Below, in pieces: positions 17,721 to 25,843 of a stretch of DNA of 51,261 bases. Numbering within the stretch: the first letter of the stretch is position 1; each line of letters opens with the position of its first letter. This stretch comes from Gallionella sp. GTDB taxonomy: Bacteria; Pseudomonadota; Gammaproteobacteria; Burkholderiales; Gallionellaceae. The position numbers were made by a program, and so were the translations under genes. Below the pieces are notes generated by a model. That model was given only the letters and a program-made list of their open reading frames with translations. It searched no databases and was not told where the DNA came from. Where the stretch lies: positions 1 to 51,261 of the forward strand of contig JAUXWM010000101.1 in assembly GCA_030681375.1 (NCBI GenBank), read 5' to 3'.

Positions 17721-17758
17721 AAAAAGGGGACACAAGCCCCTGGCAGGGATGTGTCCCC
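17721..17758 (-). promoter_or_regulatory. Leader RNA copy for the methylase-helicase gene
   Basis: The stem is GGGGACAC with GTGTCCCC. CTTGTGTC of the 3' arm pairs with GACGCAAG (8 bp, one wobble), including the G of the GTG start codon. Confidence 0.77.
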
Positions 17759-17826
17759 GCTAGGGTTTAGAAAAAACCTCGTCGAACGCTGTGCATGTAA
17801 AACCACTCATGCTCAGCGTTTATTTG

Positions 17827-18177
17827 TTACACGTTATAGCGACGCGCAACCTCAACCAACCACTCTCTGCGCTTTGTTCGACGAATCGAAGAAACGCCAA
17901 TCAACAGATGTCCGCAACAATCATGCTCGCAACGACAATGCCGAGTGAATGCGCCTTGCAGAATGTTAATAACGTCCACTTTGGATACATCCTTTGGAGC
18001 TGCTACGGTATAGATACGCCCTTCCGCTTCTCCGTTAGCCGTGTCAATTTCAGCGATGCGCCTGATTTTGAGAATTCGGAATTTCCCGACATACTCATGC
18101 ACATCATCGTCCTTCCAACCTTCGTTGAAGCTGAAGGTTGTGCGCTTGTAGCCATCAAAAGTTTTAAGGGTTGGCAT
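17827..18177 (-). CDS. Protein of unknown function with a Cys/His cluster (116 residues)
   Basis: The ATG at 18177 was chosen because it starts MPTLKTFDGYKRTTFSFNEG and overlaps the upstream gene by 14 bases. The C-terminal half has HCRCEHDCCGH, a possible metal site, then a basic tail. No family is recognised. It is the third gene of a coupled set starting at 19107. Confidence 0.6.
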   Translation of the reverse strand: MPTLKTFDGYKRTTFSFNEGWKDDDVHEYVGKFRILKIRRIAEIDTANGEAEGRIYTVAAPKDVSKVDVINILQGAFTRHCRCEHDCCGHLLIGVSSIRRTKRREWLVEVARRYNV

Positions 18178-18460
18178 TGCGGCCTCCCTTTGTAGCCTTT
18201 GAAATGGCTGCACGTATCTGAAGCAGTTTGTTGGAAATACCTTTTTGCGTTTCGTCATCCTCAAAACCGAGTATAAAAAGCTCGGCCATGATGAGTGCTT
18301 CCAGCAAATCAGGTGCGGCAGCGATGAGTCTTGCATTCGCTGCTGATTCCGATTCCCCGTTAGCCCAGACCGTTGCGATGTGATCGCCATTCTGGTTTGC
18401 GAAACGCGCTCTGATTTCGGTGTTGGCGACGTTATGCCAAGGGCCTTGTGTGTGCCTCAT
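18164..18460 (-). CDS. Small phage/plasmid-type protein with an AAAPDLLEAL motif (98 residues)
   Basis: The ATG at 18460 overlaps the upstream stop codon (ATGA). The middle reads ANARLIAAAPDLLEALIMAE, a motif common in short phage and plasmid proteins of unknown function. The N-terminal part (MRHTQGPWHNVANTEIRA) is also typical of that group. It ends in basic residues. Confidence 0.7.
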   Translation of the reverse strand: MRHTQGPWHNVANTEIRARFANQNGDHIATVWANGESESAANARLIAAAPDLLEALIMAELFILGFEDDETQKGISNKLLQIRAAISKATKGGRNANP

Positions 18461-19107
18461 TGGACACCTCCATACGGAGGGAAGTCGTAGAGAGCTTCAC
18501 CAGACACCGTGTTGTACACCGTTGTCCAGTAACCATCATTCGCCCACCTTCTTGCTTGAATCAAGGCAATGTCGCGCGACTCGTTGTAATACCCCATTGT
18601 CGGTACATCCTTCATGCCTTCGTTGGTACGCGGATCATGGACAATGGCGACCACATGGTATTGAGCAGAATCCAGAAGTTTCGCCGCCAGACACAATGTT
18701 CTGCCGTTTGCGACGAAAACACCCGTCATGGTTTGCGCCTGAAATTTTCCTTTAATGCCGAAGACCTCGCCGATACGCTCATTTTTTTCGTTGCGTACCA
18801 GCCAAAGACCCTCGGATACTTTTTCGATCTTGCACATGCCCGTATCTTGGCAACGATACGAGTTATATCCGCGAATTCTGGATTGACGATCAGTGTGATG
18901 CGATCTGATGTCTGCTTCGATGTCAGCCTCCTTGAGTGCAGCCAGGAAAATCGACAAGTCGCAATCCTCTTCAAGGTAGGCCGTATCGCCACGTTGGTAG
19001 CTGTATGGCGTGATTTGAGAAGCGATGCCAAAACAATGCAGATAATGCTTCTTGACGGCAAGCCAGCCGTGTCCGGGGTCTGCATAAAAATGAAAAACTT
19101 GTTTCAC
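18457..19107 (-). CDS. Plasmid/phage-type protein of unknown function (216 residues)
   Basis: The start is a GTG at 19107 behind AAGGAGATCACC, consistent with the leader layout of its neighbours. The N-terminal 80 residues contain DPGHGWLAVKK and AYLEEDCDLSIFL, a pattern that I associate with small phage and plasmid proteins. The second half is beta-rich (IGEVFGIKGKFQ) and unrecognised. Upstream are a leader RNA and the second promoter cassette, so this gene opens a transcription unit. Confidence 0.68.
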   Translation of the reverse strand: MKQVFHFYADPGHGWLAVKKHYLHCFGIASQITPYSYQRGDTAYLEEDCDLSIFLAALKEADIEADIRSHHTDRQSRIRGYNSYRCQDTGMCKIEKVSEGLWLVRNEKNERIGEVFGIKGKFQAQTMTGVFVANGRTLCLAAKLLDSAQYHVVAIVHDPRTNEGMKDVPTMGYYNESRDIALIQARRWANDGYWTTVYNTVSGEALYDFPPYGGVQ

Positions 19108-19127
19108 GGTGATCTCCTTTTTGAAAT

Positions 19128-19165
19128 AAAAAGGGACACCATGCCCCAAGGGGGAGAGTGTCCCC
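19128..19165 (-). promoter_or_regulatory. Leader RNA copy for the 216-residue protein gene
   Basis: The stem is GGGGACAC with GTGTCCC. CATGGTG of the 3' arm pairs with CACCGTG (7 bp), with one U-G wobble opposite the GTG start codon. Confidence 0.75.
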
Positions 19166-19212
19166 GGTTGGGTTAAATTAAATGCTTCTTGTGCTGCTAT
19201 TGGTAATTCCTT

Positions 19213-19329
19213 AATGACGCTTGCGCGTCTTCTGTTTATTTCGATTGGCCAGCCACCAATATCAACTCAAGGCATTACGCGATGAGCATGAATTTTCTTT
19301 TTGTGACGCACTCGTGGAGTGCGCCATAA
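19213..19329 (-). promoter_or_regulatory. Promoter cassette, copy 2
   Basis: It carries the same TTGATA, ATTGG-N7-CCAAT palindrome (19244-19260) and AAATAA as copy 1. The 5' hairpin at 19216-19229 is GACGC-GCAA-GCGTC; copies 1 and 3 have GACGA-GCAA-TCGTC, so both sides of one base pair have changed together. An inverted repeat CACTC-N3-GAGTG lies at the far end. Confidence 0.65.
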
Positions 19330-19347
19330 AAAGCCCCGCAAGCGGGG
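19327..19347 (-). terminator. Terminator after the primase gene
   Basis: CCCCGC pairs with GCGGGG around a 2-base spacer and runs into CTTTTT on the minus strand, 46 bases after the primase stop codon. Confidence 0.82.
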
Positions 19348-19392
19348 TAAAACGGCCATCGGTTTACTTGGCCAATGCGAGATTGGTTGCGC

Positions 19393-20466
19393 CTACCGTG
19401 TAGCGGTTTTTTCGGCGGGTGCTTGAGGCACATTGCCGTTGACCACATCAAGCCAATCAACCGATTTCATCCCTTGCGGAATCTCGTTGCCGGGTAGCTT
19501 GATACTTGCCTTGATGCCCTCTTTCCATAAGCGTTTGAGCAGCAACTTCGCCGCACTCAAACCGTGTCCATCAGGGTGCTGTCTGGATGGTCGGTCTTTG
19601 TCGGCATAGATCACCACGTCAACCCCTTGGGGTGGCACAAAGTTTTCCAGCAAGTAGGCGTTGCCGGCAGCCCATACCGGTACATTAAAAACGCCCATGA
19701 CAGCCAGTGCGGTTTCGATACCTTCTGTAACTGCCAACACCTTGCTGTTGCCCTGTACCGCTATCCTCATCGCGCCAAATAAATTGTCGGCACAGTGCCG
19801 CATCATTTTCTTTGGAGACGGGACAGATGCTTTTGTCCCGCTGTCAGTGATGTAGGTGCGATGAACCGTCGAAGGACGACCGTCTGAATCGCATACCATC
19901 GTGACAATAGCGGGATACTTGTTGAGCAGCTTCCCCTCTTCGTAATATTCGAGAAGCGGAGCAAAGCGGATCATGTTGCTATCAATTTTCCGATAGTCAA
20001 TTTGCCTGATGCCTCGGTTCGCCAAATACATTCTTGCTGGCCGTGCTTCTGAGGATGACAAGGGAATGCTGTGCTTCCATACATGATTCAGTGAATCGCG
20101 TATGGATTGAACATCCACTTCCACTTCCTTTTTGACGACTTGTGGCGGTGCTACTGGTGGTCGATATTGGTTCGCCCTGTCGCCCAACAACATGTCGTGT
20201 ATCGCTCTATGAGTGGTCTTGAAATCCCATCCATTTACCCACATCAGCGTCGCGTATCCGTCATTCTGGATACCGCATGTATTGCATACGCTGCCGCCTG
20301 TTTCATCAAAATCCTTGAACAGGCGAAAACCATCTACTCCGCCATGCACGGGACATGAAACGTGGTGCGGTAATCGCTCTATGGCTAGTCCTAACTGCGG
20401 GGCGAGCGATGTCACAATGCTTTTCCAGCGTCCAGATGCCAATTGCTTCAACTCTTTCGCTTCCAT
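19393..20466 (-). CDS. Toprim-domain DNA primase with zinc-binding N-terminus
   Basis: The 357-residue protein starts at an ATG at 20466 behind AAGGAGGCATC. The N-terminal CPVHGG and CNTCG motifs form the zinc-binding domain of phage P4-like primases. The Toprim part shows VTEGIETALAVM (acidic Glu) and VVIYADKD (the Asp pair). It lacks the helicase domain of full P4-type proteins, so the primase probably works with a separate helicase. Lying downstream of ssb, it fits lagging-strand priming of the transferred DNA. Its leader is a variant. Confidence 0.85.
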   Translation of the reverse strand: MEAKELKQLASGRWKSIVTSLAPQLGLAIERLPHHVSCPVHGGVDGFRLFKDFDETGGSVCNTCGIQNDGYATLMWVNGWDFKTTHRAIHDMLLGDRANQYRPPVAPPQVVKKEVEVDVQSIRDSLNHVWKHSIPLSSSEARPARMYLANRGIRQIDYRKIDSNMIRFAPLLEYYEEGKLLNKYPAIVTMVCDSDGRPSTVHRTYITDSGTKASVPSPKKMMRHCADNLFGAMRIAVQGNSKVLAVTEGIETALAVMGVFNVPVWAAGNAYLLENFVPPQGVDVVIYADKDRPSRQHPDGHGLSAAKLLLKRLWKEGIKASIKLPGNEIPQGMKSVDWLDVVNGNVPQAPAEKTATR

Positions 20467-20492
20467 GATGCCTCCTTGGTTAAATCCCGCAT

Positions 20493-20534
20493 GGGACACA
20501 CCAAAGCACCCGACGGGATGTTTTGGTGTGTCCC
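20493..20534 (-). promoter_or_regulatory. Variant leader hairpin for the primase gene
   Basis: A 13-bp perfect stem pairs GGGACACACCAAA with TTTGGTGTGTCCC around an inner CCCG/CGGG segment. It keeps GGGACAC but has no clear U-tract and only short complementarity to the start. A second hairpin-forming segment at about 20560-20600 lies in tandem upstream. Confidence 0.6.
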
Positions 20535-20613
20535 GTGTGGGCGGGTAGTTTTTAAGCCACCAGCAAGGAAGCATCCCCAAGGGGAATGTTTCCCCCCGGG
20601 GTGAGTGCTTCAA

Positions 20614-20728
20614 TTAAAAAGGTTCTGGCCCCGCCTGTTTTGCGGATTTTCCAGCACCATTATTGCCGTTGCGAGCGGTTGCTTTCGCTGCAGGTTCAGC
20701 AACGTGAGGGTCGTCTGACACCTTGTTG
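20614..20728 (-). CDS. ssb: ssb exon 2 (C-terminal tail of SSB)
   Basis: After removal of the intron, the first base C completes a Gly codon (GG|C) and the frame reads NKVSDDPHVAEP and on to AGPEPF and a stop. A Gly/Ala/Asn-rich linker followed by a short tail ending in Pro-Phe is the usual end of SSB, where the last residues bind partner proteins. The tail is less acidic than the usual DDDIPF. Confidence 0.85.
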
Positions 20729-23143
20729 GTCGGGTAGAGACAGTGCATTACTGCACCATCCCCCCCTAAGAACTGTACGTGCGAGTTTCCCCGCATACAG
20801 CTCAAGCCTCTGCAAAGCCCTGTTTGACCAGAGCCAGCAACCTACTTCCTTTCTTGGCTATGATGTTGCCTGTGGCAATTCGGATGTAGCAGTTCCAAGT
20901 TATCCATGTTGTCGTCACCACCTTGAGCTTTTGGAAGAACATGATGAAGATTCCATCCCGTATCCTTCGTTATTTTCTCTCCGCATTTCGGACATAGACC
21001 ATCTTGTGCATACCACAGAACTTTCAACCTGTTATTCCCCCTGAGACTTTCCTTCATGGATAGGCCGAGCCTTTCCTCAAAGTATGTCTCAAATTCAGGG
21101 TCATAAGGGTTTGCTGCCCCTTTGATTTTGACGTGGCGTTTAATTGGCGTGTCGCTGGCTTTCACCAGCTTCACAACCCCTGTTTCGCCTTTGTCATCTT
21201 CCACCCTTGTGCCAAACACCCAATTCCTCAACCCATCACACATAAAGTATTTCGACTTCACCCATGCGGCTGATTTATTCGGATGTCTTCTGCAAGCCCA
21301 CTGCCAAAGCTGTTTCCAAATAACGTTATCCACCTTTGAGAAGGTTTCTTTCGCTACTTGGTTCTGGTGATAATTCGCCCAACCCCTGATTACCGGATTG
21401 AGCTTTTTCACCAGATTTTCTTGCTTCACTGTCTTGGATTCCTTGATTATTCCTCGAACTTTCCGCAGGAACGTTTGCACGTTCTTTTTCGCAGGTTTGA
21501 TGAGTAACTTTCCATCGTACTTGCGCACGTTCCATCCGAGGAAGTCAAAGCCTTCTTCAATATGCACGATTTTGGTTTTTTCTTCCGACAGCGTTAAACC
21601 TCTGTCTTTCAAAAATTCCACCATCAACTCCCTCACTTCTTCCAGCACTTCTTTCGTTGTGCCAGTTATGACGAAGTCGTCTGCGTACCGAATCAGGTTG
21701 ACCTTGTGCTTCGTGGCTTCTTTGCTCCATTTCGCGCCGTAACGCTTCCTGAGCATCTCTTCCATTCCGTCCAAAGTCATATTCGCTAACGTTGGCGAGA
21801 TAATTCCACCTTGCGGCGTACCTGCTTCCGTATTGAACAACTGTCCCTTCCATATAAAGCCGGATTTCAACCATTTCTGAAGCATCACTTTATCCATAGG
21901 GATATTATTCAACAGCCAGTCATGGTTGATGTTGTCAAAACAACCGGATATATCTGCGTCTAATACCCATTGCGCCGAGTTCTTCCTCGCCAGCGCCTTG
22001 AAACAGTGCTCTGCCGCATCTCTGCTAGCTCTCATGGGTCGAAACCCGTAAGAATTTGGGTCTGCTTTCGTTTCCGAGACGGGTTCAAGAGCTTGCAAAT
22101 ACAACGCTTGCATCGCCCTGTCTTTCATCGTCGGTATCCCTAGCGGACGCATCTTTCCGTTTGCCTTGGGTATAAATACCCTCATCAAAGGTTGAGGCAG
22201 ATAGCCTCTTCTTTTGAGCGACATAACAGCTTCAGCTTTTAACTCCGGTGTGTCCCATATAACCTTGTCCACGCCCGGTGTCTTTTTGCCTTGATTTTCA
22301 GTAACCCGCTTGACGGCGATTGTTCTGCCGCTGAACGAGTGGGTCAGTATCCATTGCAAGGCTTTCACCCTGCCGTATCTACCTTCCCTGGTTGCCTTTG
22401 CAATACGCATTTGCAGCTTCTTAACTGTTTGGTGAATTTGCGCCCAGTCGAGACTGTGCCAATCCACTTCACAGCCAGAGGCCGCACCAACTACAGATTT
22501 CATAGTCGTCATTTGCCTTACCTCCTTTTGAAGTTCTACATACTCTCTTGCAAAGAGAGACCAATCAGAAGTCTGCTTCCTTTCGGACAGGATGATGTTG
22601 GCTTGCGCCTCAATCCTTATCCATCCCATTACAGGACGGCGTTCGCTTTTTCTGACATCCTTTACCCGCACATCCATCAGCTTTCCTTGCGGTTGGCTTG
22701 CCCTTGCGGGCGGATATACGGGCTTATCGTGTTTCATGTAAATAACACTGGAAGGTTAGGTGGCAGCTCTTTCCCGGTATGTCTTTGTTTCCGCTTGACC
22801 ACGGTGGAAGGTCAAGTCCGCATACTTACCATTTTGGTTATTGCCCTATGACCACAAGTGGCCGTTTAGCATTTTGAGCAATTCAAATGTAACGAGATTT
22901 ATCACTACTTCACTTATGTTCACCTTACTTCCGAGCCTAGTTCCCTACCGCGTAATGCTCGCAGTTCCGCTTCTGCCTCACGGCTTTAGCATCATCCTTT
23001 CGGAGTGGGCTACATTGTCAGAGGGGCTCCAGACCCAGCCGTTACTGGCCACGCCTGCCCTCTTAGGCTACTGTTGGGAAAACAACAGGTTTGATTAACT
23101 ATTTCTGTTATCAAACAGTTACTTACACGACTTCACGTCGCAC
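20729..23143 (-). mobile_element. Group II intron inserted in ssb
   Basis: The 5' end is GTGCGAC, the group II consensus. Near the 3' end the 34-base domain V (20770-20803) begins GAGCTGTATGCG and ends GTACAGTTC. Domain VI follows with a GUAA-capped stem and an unpaired A seven bases before the end, the expected branch point. The end is CTACCCGAC. The length is 2415 bases, with one reverse transcriptase/maturase gene inside. Splicing at these borders joins the two ssb exons in frame, which confirms the ends. Confidence 0.9.
20842..22512 (-). CDS. ltrA: Group II intron reverse transcriptase/maturase with HNH endonuclease
   Basis: The 556-residue protein starts at ATG 22512 behind AAAGGAGGTAAGGCAA; an in-frame extension to 22737 exists but has no comparable ribosome binding site. 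The RT fingers/palm contain GTPQGG (231-236) and the catalytic YADD (276-279), followed by the maturase region. The C-terminus has an HNH nuclease (CPKCGEKI, LHHVLPKAQGG, LHPNCHRQHH). It should help the intron RNA fold and splice and support retrohoming. All motifs needed are present. Confidence 0.92.
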   Translation of the reverse strand: MTTMKSVVGAASGCEVDWHSLDWAQIHQTVKKLQMRIAKATREGRYGRVKALQWILTHSFSGRTIAVKRVTENQGKKTPGVDKVIWDTPELKAEAVMSLKRRGYLPQPLMRVFIPKANGKMRPLGIPTMKDRAMQALYLQALEPVSETKADPNSYGFRPMRASRDAAEHCFKALARKNSAQWVLDADISGCFDNINHDWLLNNIPMDKVMLQKWLKSGFIWKGQLFNTEAGTPQGGIISPTLANMTLDGMEEMLRKRYGAKWSKEATKHKVNLIRYADDFVITGTTKEVLEEVRELMVEFLKDRGLTLSEEKTKIVHIEEGFDFLGWNVRKYDGKLLIKPAKKNVQTFLRKVRGIIKESKTVKQENLVKKLNPVIRGWANYHQNQVAKETFSKVDNVIWKQLWQWACRRHPNKSAAWVKSKYFMCDGLRNWVFGTRVEDDKGETGVVKLVKASDTPIKRHVKIKGAANPYDPEFETYFEERLGLSMKESLRGNNRLKVLWYAQDGLCPKCGEKITKDTGWNLHHVLPKAQGGDDNMDNLELLHPNCHRQHHSQERK

Positions 23144-23460
23144 CCACCGAGCATTTTCATCTCGGAGACAACAATTTTTGTGATGTAACGATCTTCTCCG
23201 TCTTTTTGATACTTTTCGGTTGTGAGCTTGCCCTCAATGTAGATGAGCGCACCTTTTTTGAGGTGTTCACCCACCACTTCGGCAAGACGGCGGTAAAAAA
23301 CCAGATTGTGCCACTCTGTTTTTTCTTGTTTCGCGCCGGTTTTGTCTTTCCAGCTTTCGGTTGTTGCTATCGAAACATTGGCAACTGCTTCGCCTTCAGT
23401 GGTGTAACGAACTTCCGGGTCTTTGCCCAGACGACCGATGAGTTGTACTTTGTTCAACAT
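23144..23460 (-). CDS. ssb: ssb exon 1 (OB-fold DNA-binding part of SSB)
   Basis: The frame begins [19 protein letters not shown] and contains [21 protein letters not shown] and [11 protein letters not shown], all typical of the SSB OB-fold. It covers 105 full codons and two bases of the next. Unspliced, the frame would end seven codons into the intron. Spliced to 20614-20728 it gives 143 residues, a normal length. The ATG at 23460 follows AAGGAGAAACACC and has its own leader RNA. Confidence 0.9.
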
Positions 23461-23490
23461 GGTGTTTCTCCTTTTTGATTTGCATTAAAA

Positions 23491-23526
23491 AACGTTTGCA
23501 CCATGCCCCAACCGGGATATGGTGAT
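23491..23526 (-). promoter_or_regulatory. Leader RNA copy for ssb, divergent stem
   Basis: Here the outer stem is CACCAT with ATGGTG in place of GGGGACAC/GTGTCCCC, with an inner CCC/GGG. CATGGTG of the 3' arm still pairs with CACCATG at the start codon (7 bp). A U-tract follows after GCAAACG. Confidence 0.72.
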
Positions 23527-23561
23527 CCCGCGTTGGGTTTTGATCGTGTTAGACTGGACGC

Positions 23562-23879
23562 ATGAACGAATCACGGAAACCAGCCTTCACGGTTATTACG
23601 GGAGGCAAAGAAGAACTGGAATGCAAAAAACGCATCCTGTTTTCCACGCCTGAAGTTCTCGATCAACAAAAATTTGAAAGCCTTTGCGATTCGCTAGGTC
23701 TTCGACTTGCAGATGTTGAACCGTTGATTGCCAGACGACTACGTTGCAATGCCAAAGATGCTTTGGAACGCAATTTAGTGTTGGCGATCATTGACGGTGA
23801 CACCGACGAATACAACCGCCTGAGCGATGTAATTGGTCGACGCAACTCGCTTTCGTTGAAGGTTATCTCATCGTCCTAG
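23562..23879 (+). CDS. Possible small protein on the opposite strand (105 residues)
   Basis: The frame starts at ATG 23562 and reads MNESRKPAFTVITGGKEE. The composition is protein-like, with a helical middle (FESLCDSLGLRLADVEPLIARRL). No Shine-Dalgarno is present, so it would be leaderless or poorly translated. It is the only rightward frame within more than 20 kb of leftward genes, and its end overlaps the neighbour by 17 bases. No family is recognised. Confidence 0.45.
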   Translation: MNESRKPAFTVITGGKEELECKKRILFSTPEVLDQQKFESLCDSLGLRLADVEPLIARRLRCNAKDALERNLVLAIIDGDTDEYNRLSDVIGRRNSLSLKVISSS

Positions 23880-24054
23880 CCAGCATTTCTTGCTCGATTT
23901 CCTTGAGCAAATACCTGGCATCGGCAATTACACCACCCTCGGTAAGTTTGTGGTTGATCGCGTATTGCAACTGATCCCTGCGTTGCAGAAGCTCATGTTC
24001 ACCTGCGCTTTCAAGCCATGCAAAAAATGATTTCATATCAAACAATGCGCCCAT
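23863..24054 (-). CDS. Small helical protein of unknown function (63 residues)
   Basis: The ATG at 24054 follows GGAGGCACAAA. The protein is charged and mostly helical (RRDQLQYAINHKL, ARYLLKEIEQEMLAR). It lies between recT and ssb and has a leader RNA of its own. The leader complementarity to this start (10 bp with one wobble) is the best in the set. Confidence 0.68.
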   Translation of the reverse strand: MGALFDMKSFFAWLESAGEHELLQRRDQLQYAINHKLTEGGVIADARYLLKEIEQEMLARTMR

Positions 24055-24076
24055 TTTGTGCCTCCAAAATTAAAAT

Positions 24077-24111
24077 AAAAAGGAGACACAACCCCTACGG
24101 GAAATGCCCCC
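24077..24111 (-). promoter_or_regulatory. Leader RNA copy for the 63-residue protein gene
   Basis: The 5' arm GGGGGCAT pairs with GTGTCTCC through several wobbles. TTGTGTCTCC of the 3' arm pairs with GGAGGCACAA, 10 continuous base pairs with one wobble, covering the whole ribosome binding site. Confidence 0.77.
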
Positions 24112-24130
24112 GTAAGGTGGATGTTGCTTG

Positions 24131-25180
24131 TTAAATCAGGCTATCGCTAATCGCATCTTTGCATTTGCGATACTCGCGCAAGGCAACTTCCAGCTCTGCG
24201 TCTTCCAGCTCACCTTCAGCGCGGACATAAACCTCGTCCAGCGCCTCGATGGAATTGGCCGTTCTCAAAGCGGCTGCAACCTTTTCGAGTTTTTCGAGTT
24301 TGGTTACTGCTTTCGGAGCTGTTTGAATTTTGGTGGATTTGGAATCACCCTCGCCCTCCAATTCTTTGATCTCGCCTGTGTCTTCATCAACAACCGGCGT
24401 GTAGCTGCCGTTGATAACGTCGTCGAGGTTAAGATTTTGTCGCCCCGCTTGTTCGTCCATCGCCAATGCTGTTGCCAACTCTGGTGATTTCGGTAAGAAC
24501 TTACAGATGCGGCGAATTGCCGTTTTCAGCCCCATTGCAACAAAGTCGGTATCCCAGGTGGACTCCTTCTTGTATTTCTTGGCTGCCTGGTACCCTTTGC
24601 TGCCGTCACGGATACGCTCAATTTCTGCGCGACCCATTGCGACAAACGTGCGACTACCATCTTTCAATACGCCAACAGCGTAAAACCCTGCCACTTCTCC
24701 ACGTTCTTCGTCAGATGAAGGGAAGCCGCCTGCTGCTGTGAGTGGCTCATGTTGCAGGTCGCGGTTCATGCCGAGCTTGAGCGAGAACTTATCGTTCACG
24801 CGCACAACTTCGGCATAAATGTCGATTACCAATCCGCTGTTGCGCGCCAGCTTCATCAGCCCTGTGTATCCGGGGATGAGTTGACACTGATTGCCGAATG
24901 GAACGAGGTGAGCCTCGCCCATCAAACCAATCTCCAACCCTAATTGCGAGGATTGGATCACGGCGGCAAACACGCTGCGTGGATCGCAATCAGCCAACTT
25001 CGGGGTCATGCGGAACGCGGTAAGTGCGATGCGCACCATACGGTCTGGGTTGAGGTGCTTTGGCAACGCGCGGGCAATTTCTCCTTTGTACTGTTCCAAC
25101 ATTGCTGGAAAGTTTTGAGGTTGACTTGCGCCGTTCGCTGCTGCTGTTTGGCGGATATTTTTGAGTGCTTGTAACGACAT
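24131..25180 (-). CDS. recT: RecT-family single-strand annealing protein
   Basis: The ATG at 25180 follows AAAGGAGATCACC, giving 349 residues. Residues about 40-240 carry the RecT pattern (CDPRSVFAAVIQSSQLGLEIG, LIPGYTGLMKLAR, TDFVAMGLKTAIRRICKFLP). RecT pairs complementary single strands and works with a 5'-3' exonuclease; the RecE-like gene two genes upstream is the likely partner, and SSB is downstream. The C-terminal third is acidic and lower in complexity. Confidence 0.92.
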   Translation of the reverse strand: MSLQALKNIRQTAAANGASQPQNFPAMLEQYKGEIARALPKHLNPDRMVRIALTAFRMTPKLADCDPRSVFAAVIQSSQLGLEIGLMGEAHLVPFGNQCQLIPGYTGLMKLARNSGLVIDIYAEVVRVNDKFSLKLGMNRDLQHEPLTAAGGFPSSDEERGEVAGFYAVGVLKDGSRTFVAMGRAEIERIRDGSKGYQAAKKYKKESTWDTDFVAMGLKTAIRRICKFLPKSPELATALAMDEQAGRQNLNLDDVINGSYTPVVDEDTGEIKELEGEGDSKSTKIQTAPKAVTKLEKLEKVAAALRTANSIEALDEVYVRAEGELEDAELEVALREYRKCKDAISDSLI

Positions 25181-25202
25181 GGTGATCTCCTTTGGAAAAA
25201 AC

Positions 25203-25241
25203 AAAAAAAGGACACCATGCCCCAACCGGGAATAGTGTCCC
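25203..25241 (-). promoter_or_regulatory. Leader RNA copy for recT
   Basis: The stem is GGGACAC with GTGTCC, followed by seven U. CATGGTG of the 3' arm pairs with CACCATG at the start (7 bp). Confidence 0.76.
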
Positions 25242-25266
25242 GTTGGGGGTGATACAGCGACAACAG

Positions 25267-25491
25267 TTACATCAACGACAATTTGCCGGTTGGCGAGGTT
25301 GTCGAATTATTTTGAAGAACGGTTTGTACGATCTGCTCGTCATCCATGCCCGCTTGTAAATGGGTCACGATTTCTGAGAAGAGCGATTTGGCCTGGCGCG
25401 AACCCAATGATGGGTCAGCAAGAAAAGCCGTCATCGCAATCCTGAGTGCTTTGGATTTTATCCGTTCGAGTTTGGTGATTTTCCTGTTCAT
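25267..25491 (-). CDS. Small basic protein of unknown function (74 residues)
   Basis: The ATG at 25491 (MNRKITKLERIKSKAL) has GGAGG five bases upstream; an earlier ATG at 25503 lies too close to the leader. The protein is helical and basic at the N-terminus, with a serine/threonine-rich end. No domain is recognised. Confidence 0.65.
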   Translation of the reverse strand: MNRKITKLERIKSKALRIAMTAFLADPSLGSRQAKSLFSEIVTHLQAGMDDEQIVQTVLQNNSTTSPTGKLSLM

Positions 25492-25510
25492 AGTGTCCTC
25501 CATAAAAAAC

Positions 25511-25548
25511 GGGGAGATTCACCTTCCCTTGCAGGAGGCAAATCGCCC
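25511..25548 (-). promoter_or_regulatory. Leader RNA-like hairpin for the 74-residue protein gene
   Basis: GGGCGATT pairs with AATCTCCC apart from one mismatch, and a U-tract follows. Complementarity to the start is weaker than elsewhere (CTCC with GGAG, and GTG with CAC). This is a degenerate member. Confidence 0.55.
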
Positions 25549-25561
25549 TGCAAGGATTAAA

Positions 25562-25825
25562 TTACGCAGCAGCAAAAACCGGCTTTGCTTTGCGCGTGCG
25601 ACCGTGTTTCTTTTCGGTGAGCGTCGGATACTGAATGCCGCGCCGAATGAACGCAGGCTTATCAAAACCGTCCCAGCCTGGCTCAATCGGTATTGCCACT
25701 GATTGAGAAGTGCTTCGAGCGGATTTTGCTTTGGTGCGTTTGATGCGCGGGGCGATGAATGCAACCATCCACTTGATGATTGTAAAAATGCCCATTGCTA
25801 ATATTACGAGGATAAGAATGCCCAT
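25562..25825 (-). CDS. Small membrane protein of unknown function (87 residues)
   Basis: The ATG at 25825 follows AAAGGAGACGCAA. Residues 1-27 are strongly hydrophobic (MGILILVILAMGIFTIIKW), followed by a basic tail with RIKRTKAKSAR and RRGIQYP. It should be a single-pass protein with the tail in the cytoplasm. It has its own leader RNA. It may work with the 25-residue hydrophobic peptides of this array, but nothing shows that. Confidence 0.68.
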   Translation of the reverse strand: MGILILVILAMGIFTIIKWMVAFIAPRIKRTKAKSARSTSQSVAIPIEPGWDGFDKPAFIRRGIQYPTLTEKKHGRTRKAKPVFAAA

Positions 25826-25843
25826 TTTGCGTCTCCTTTAAGT

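Noticed and set aside
22291..22851. Plus-strand frame across the intron 5' region
   Set aside because: It is antisense to the maturase gene and intron RNA. The residue composition is not protein-like.
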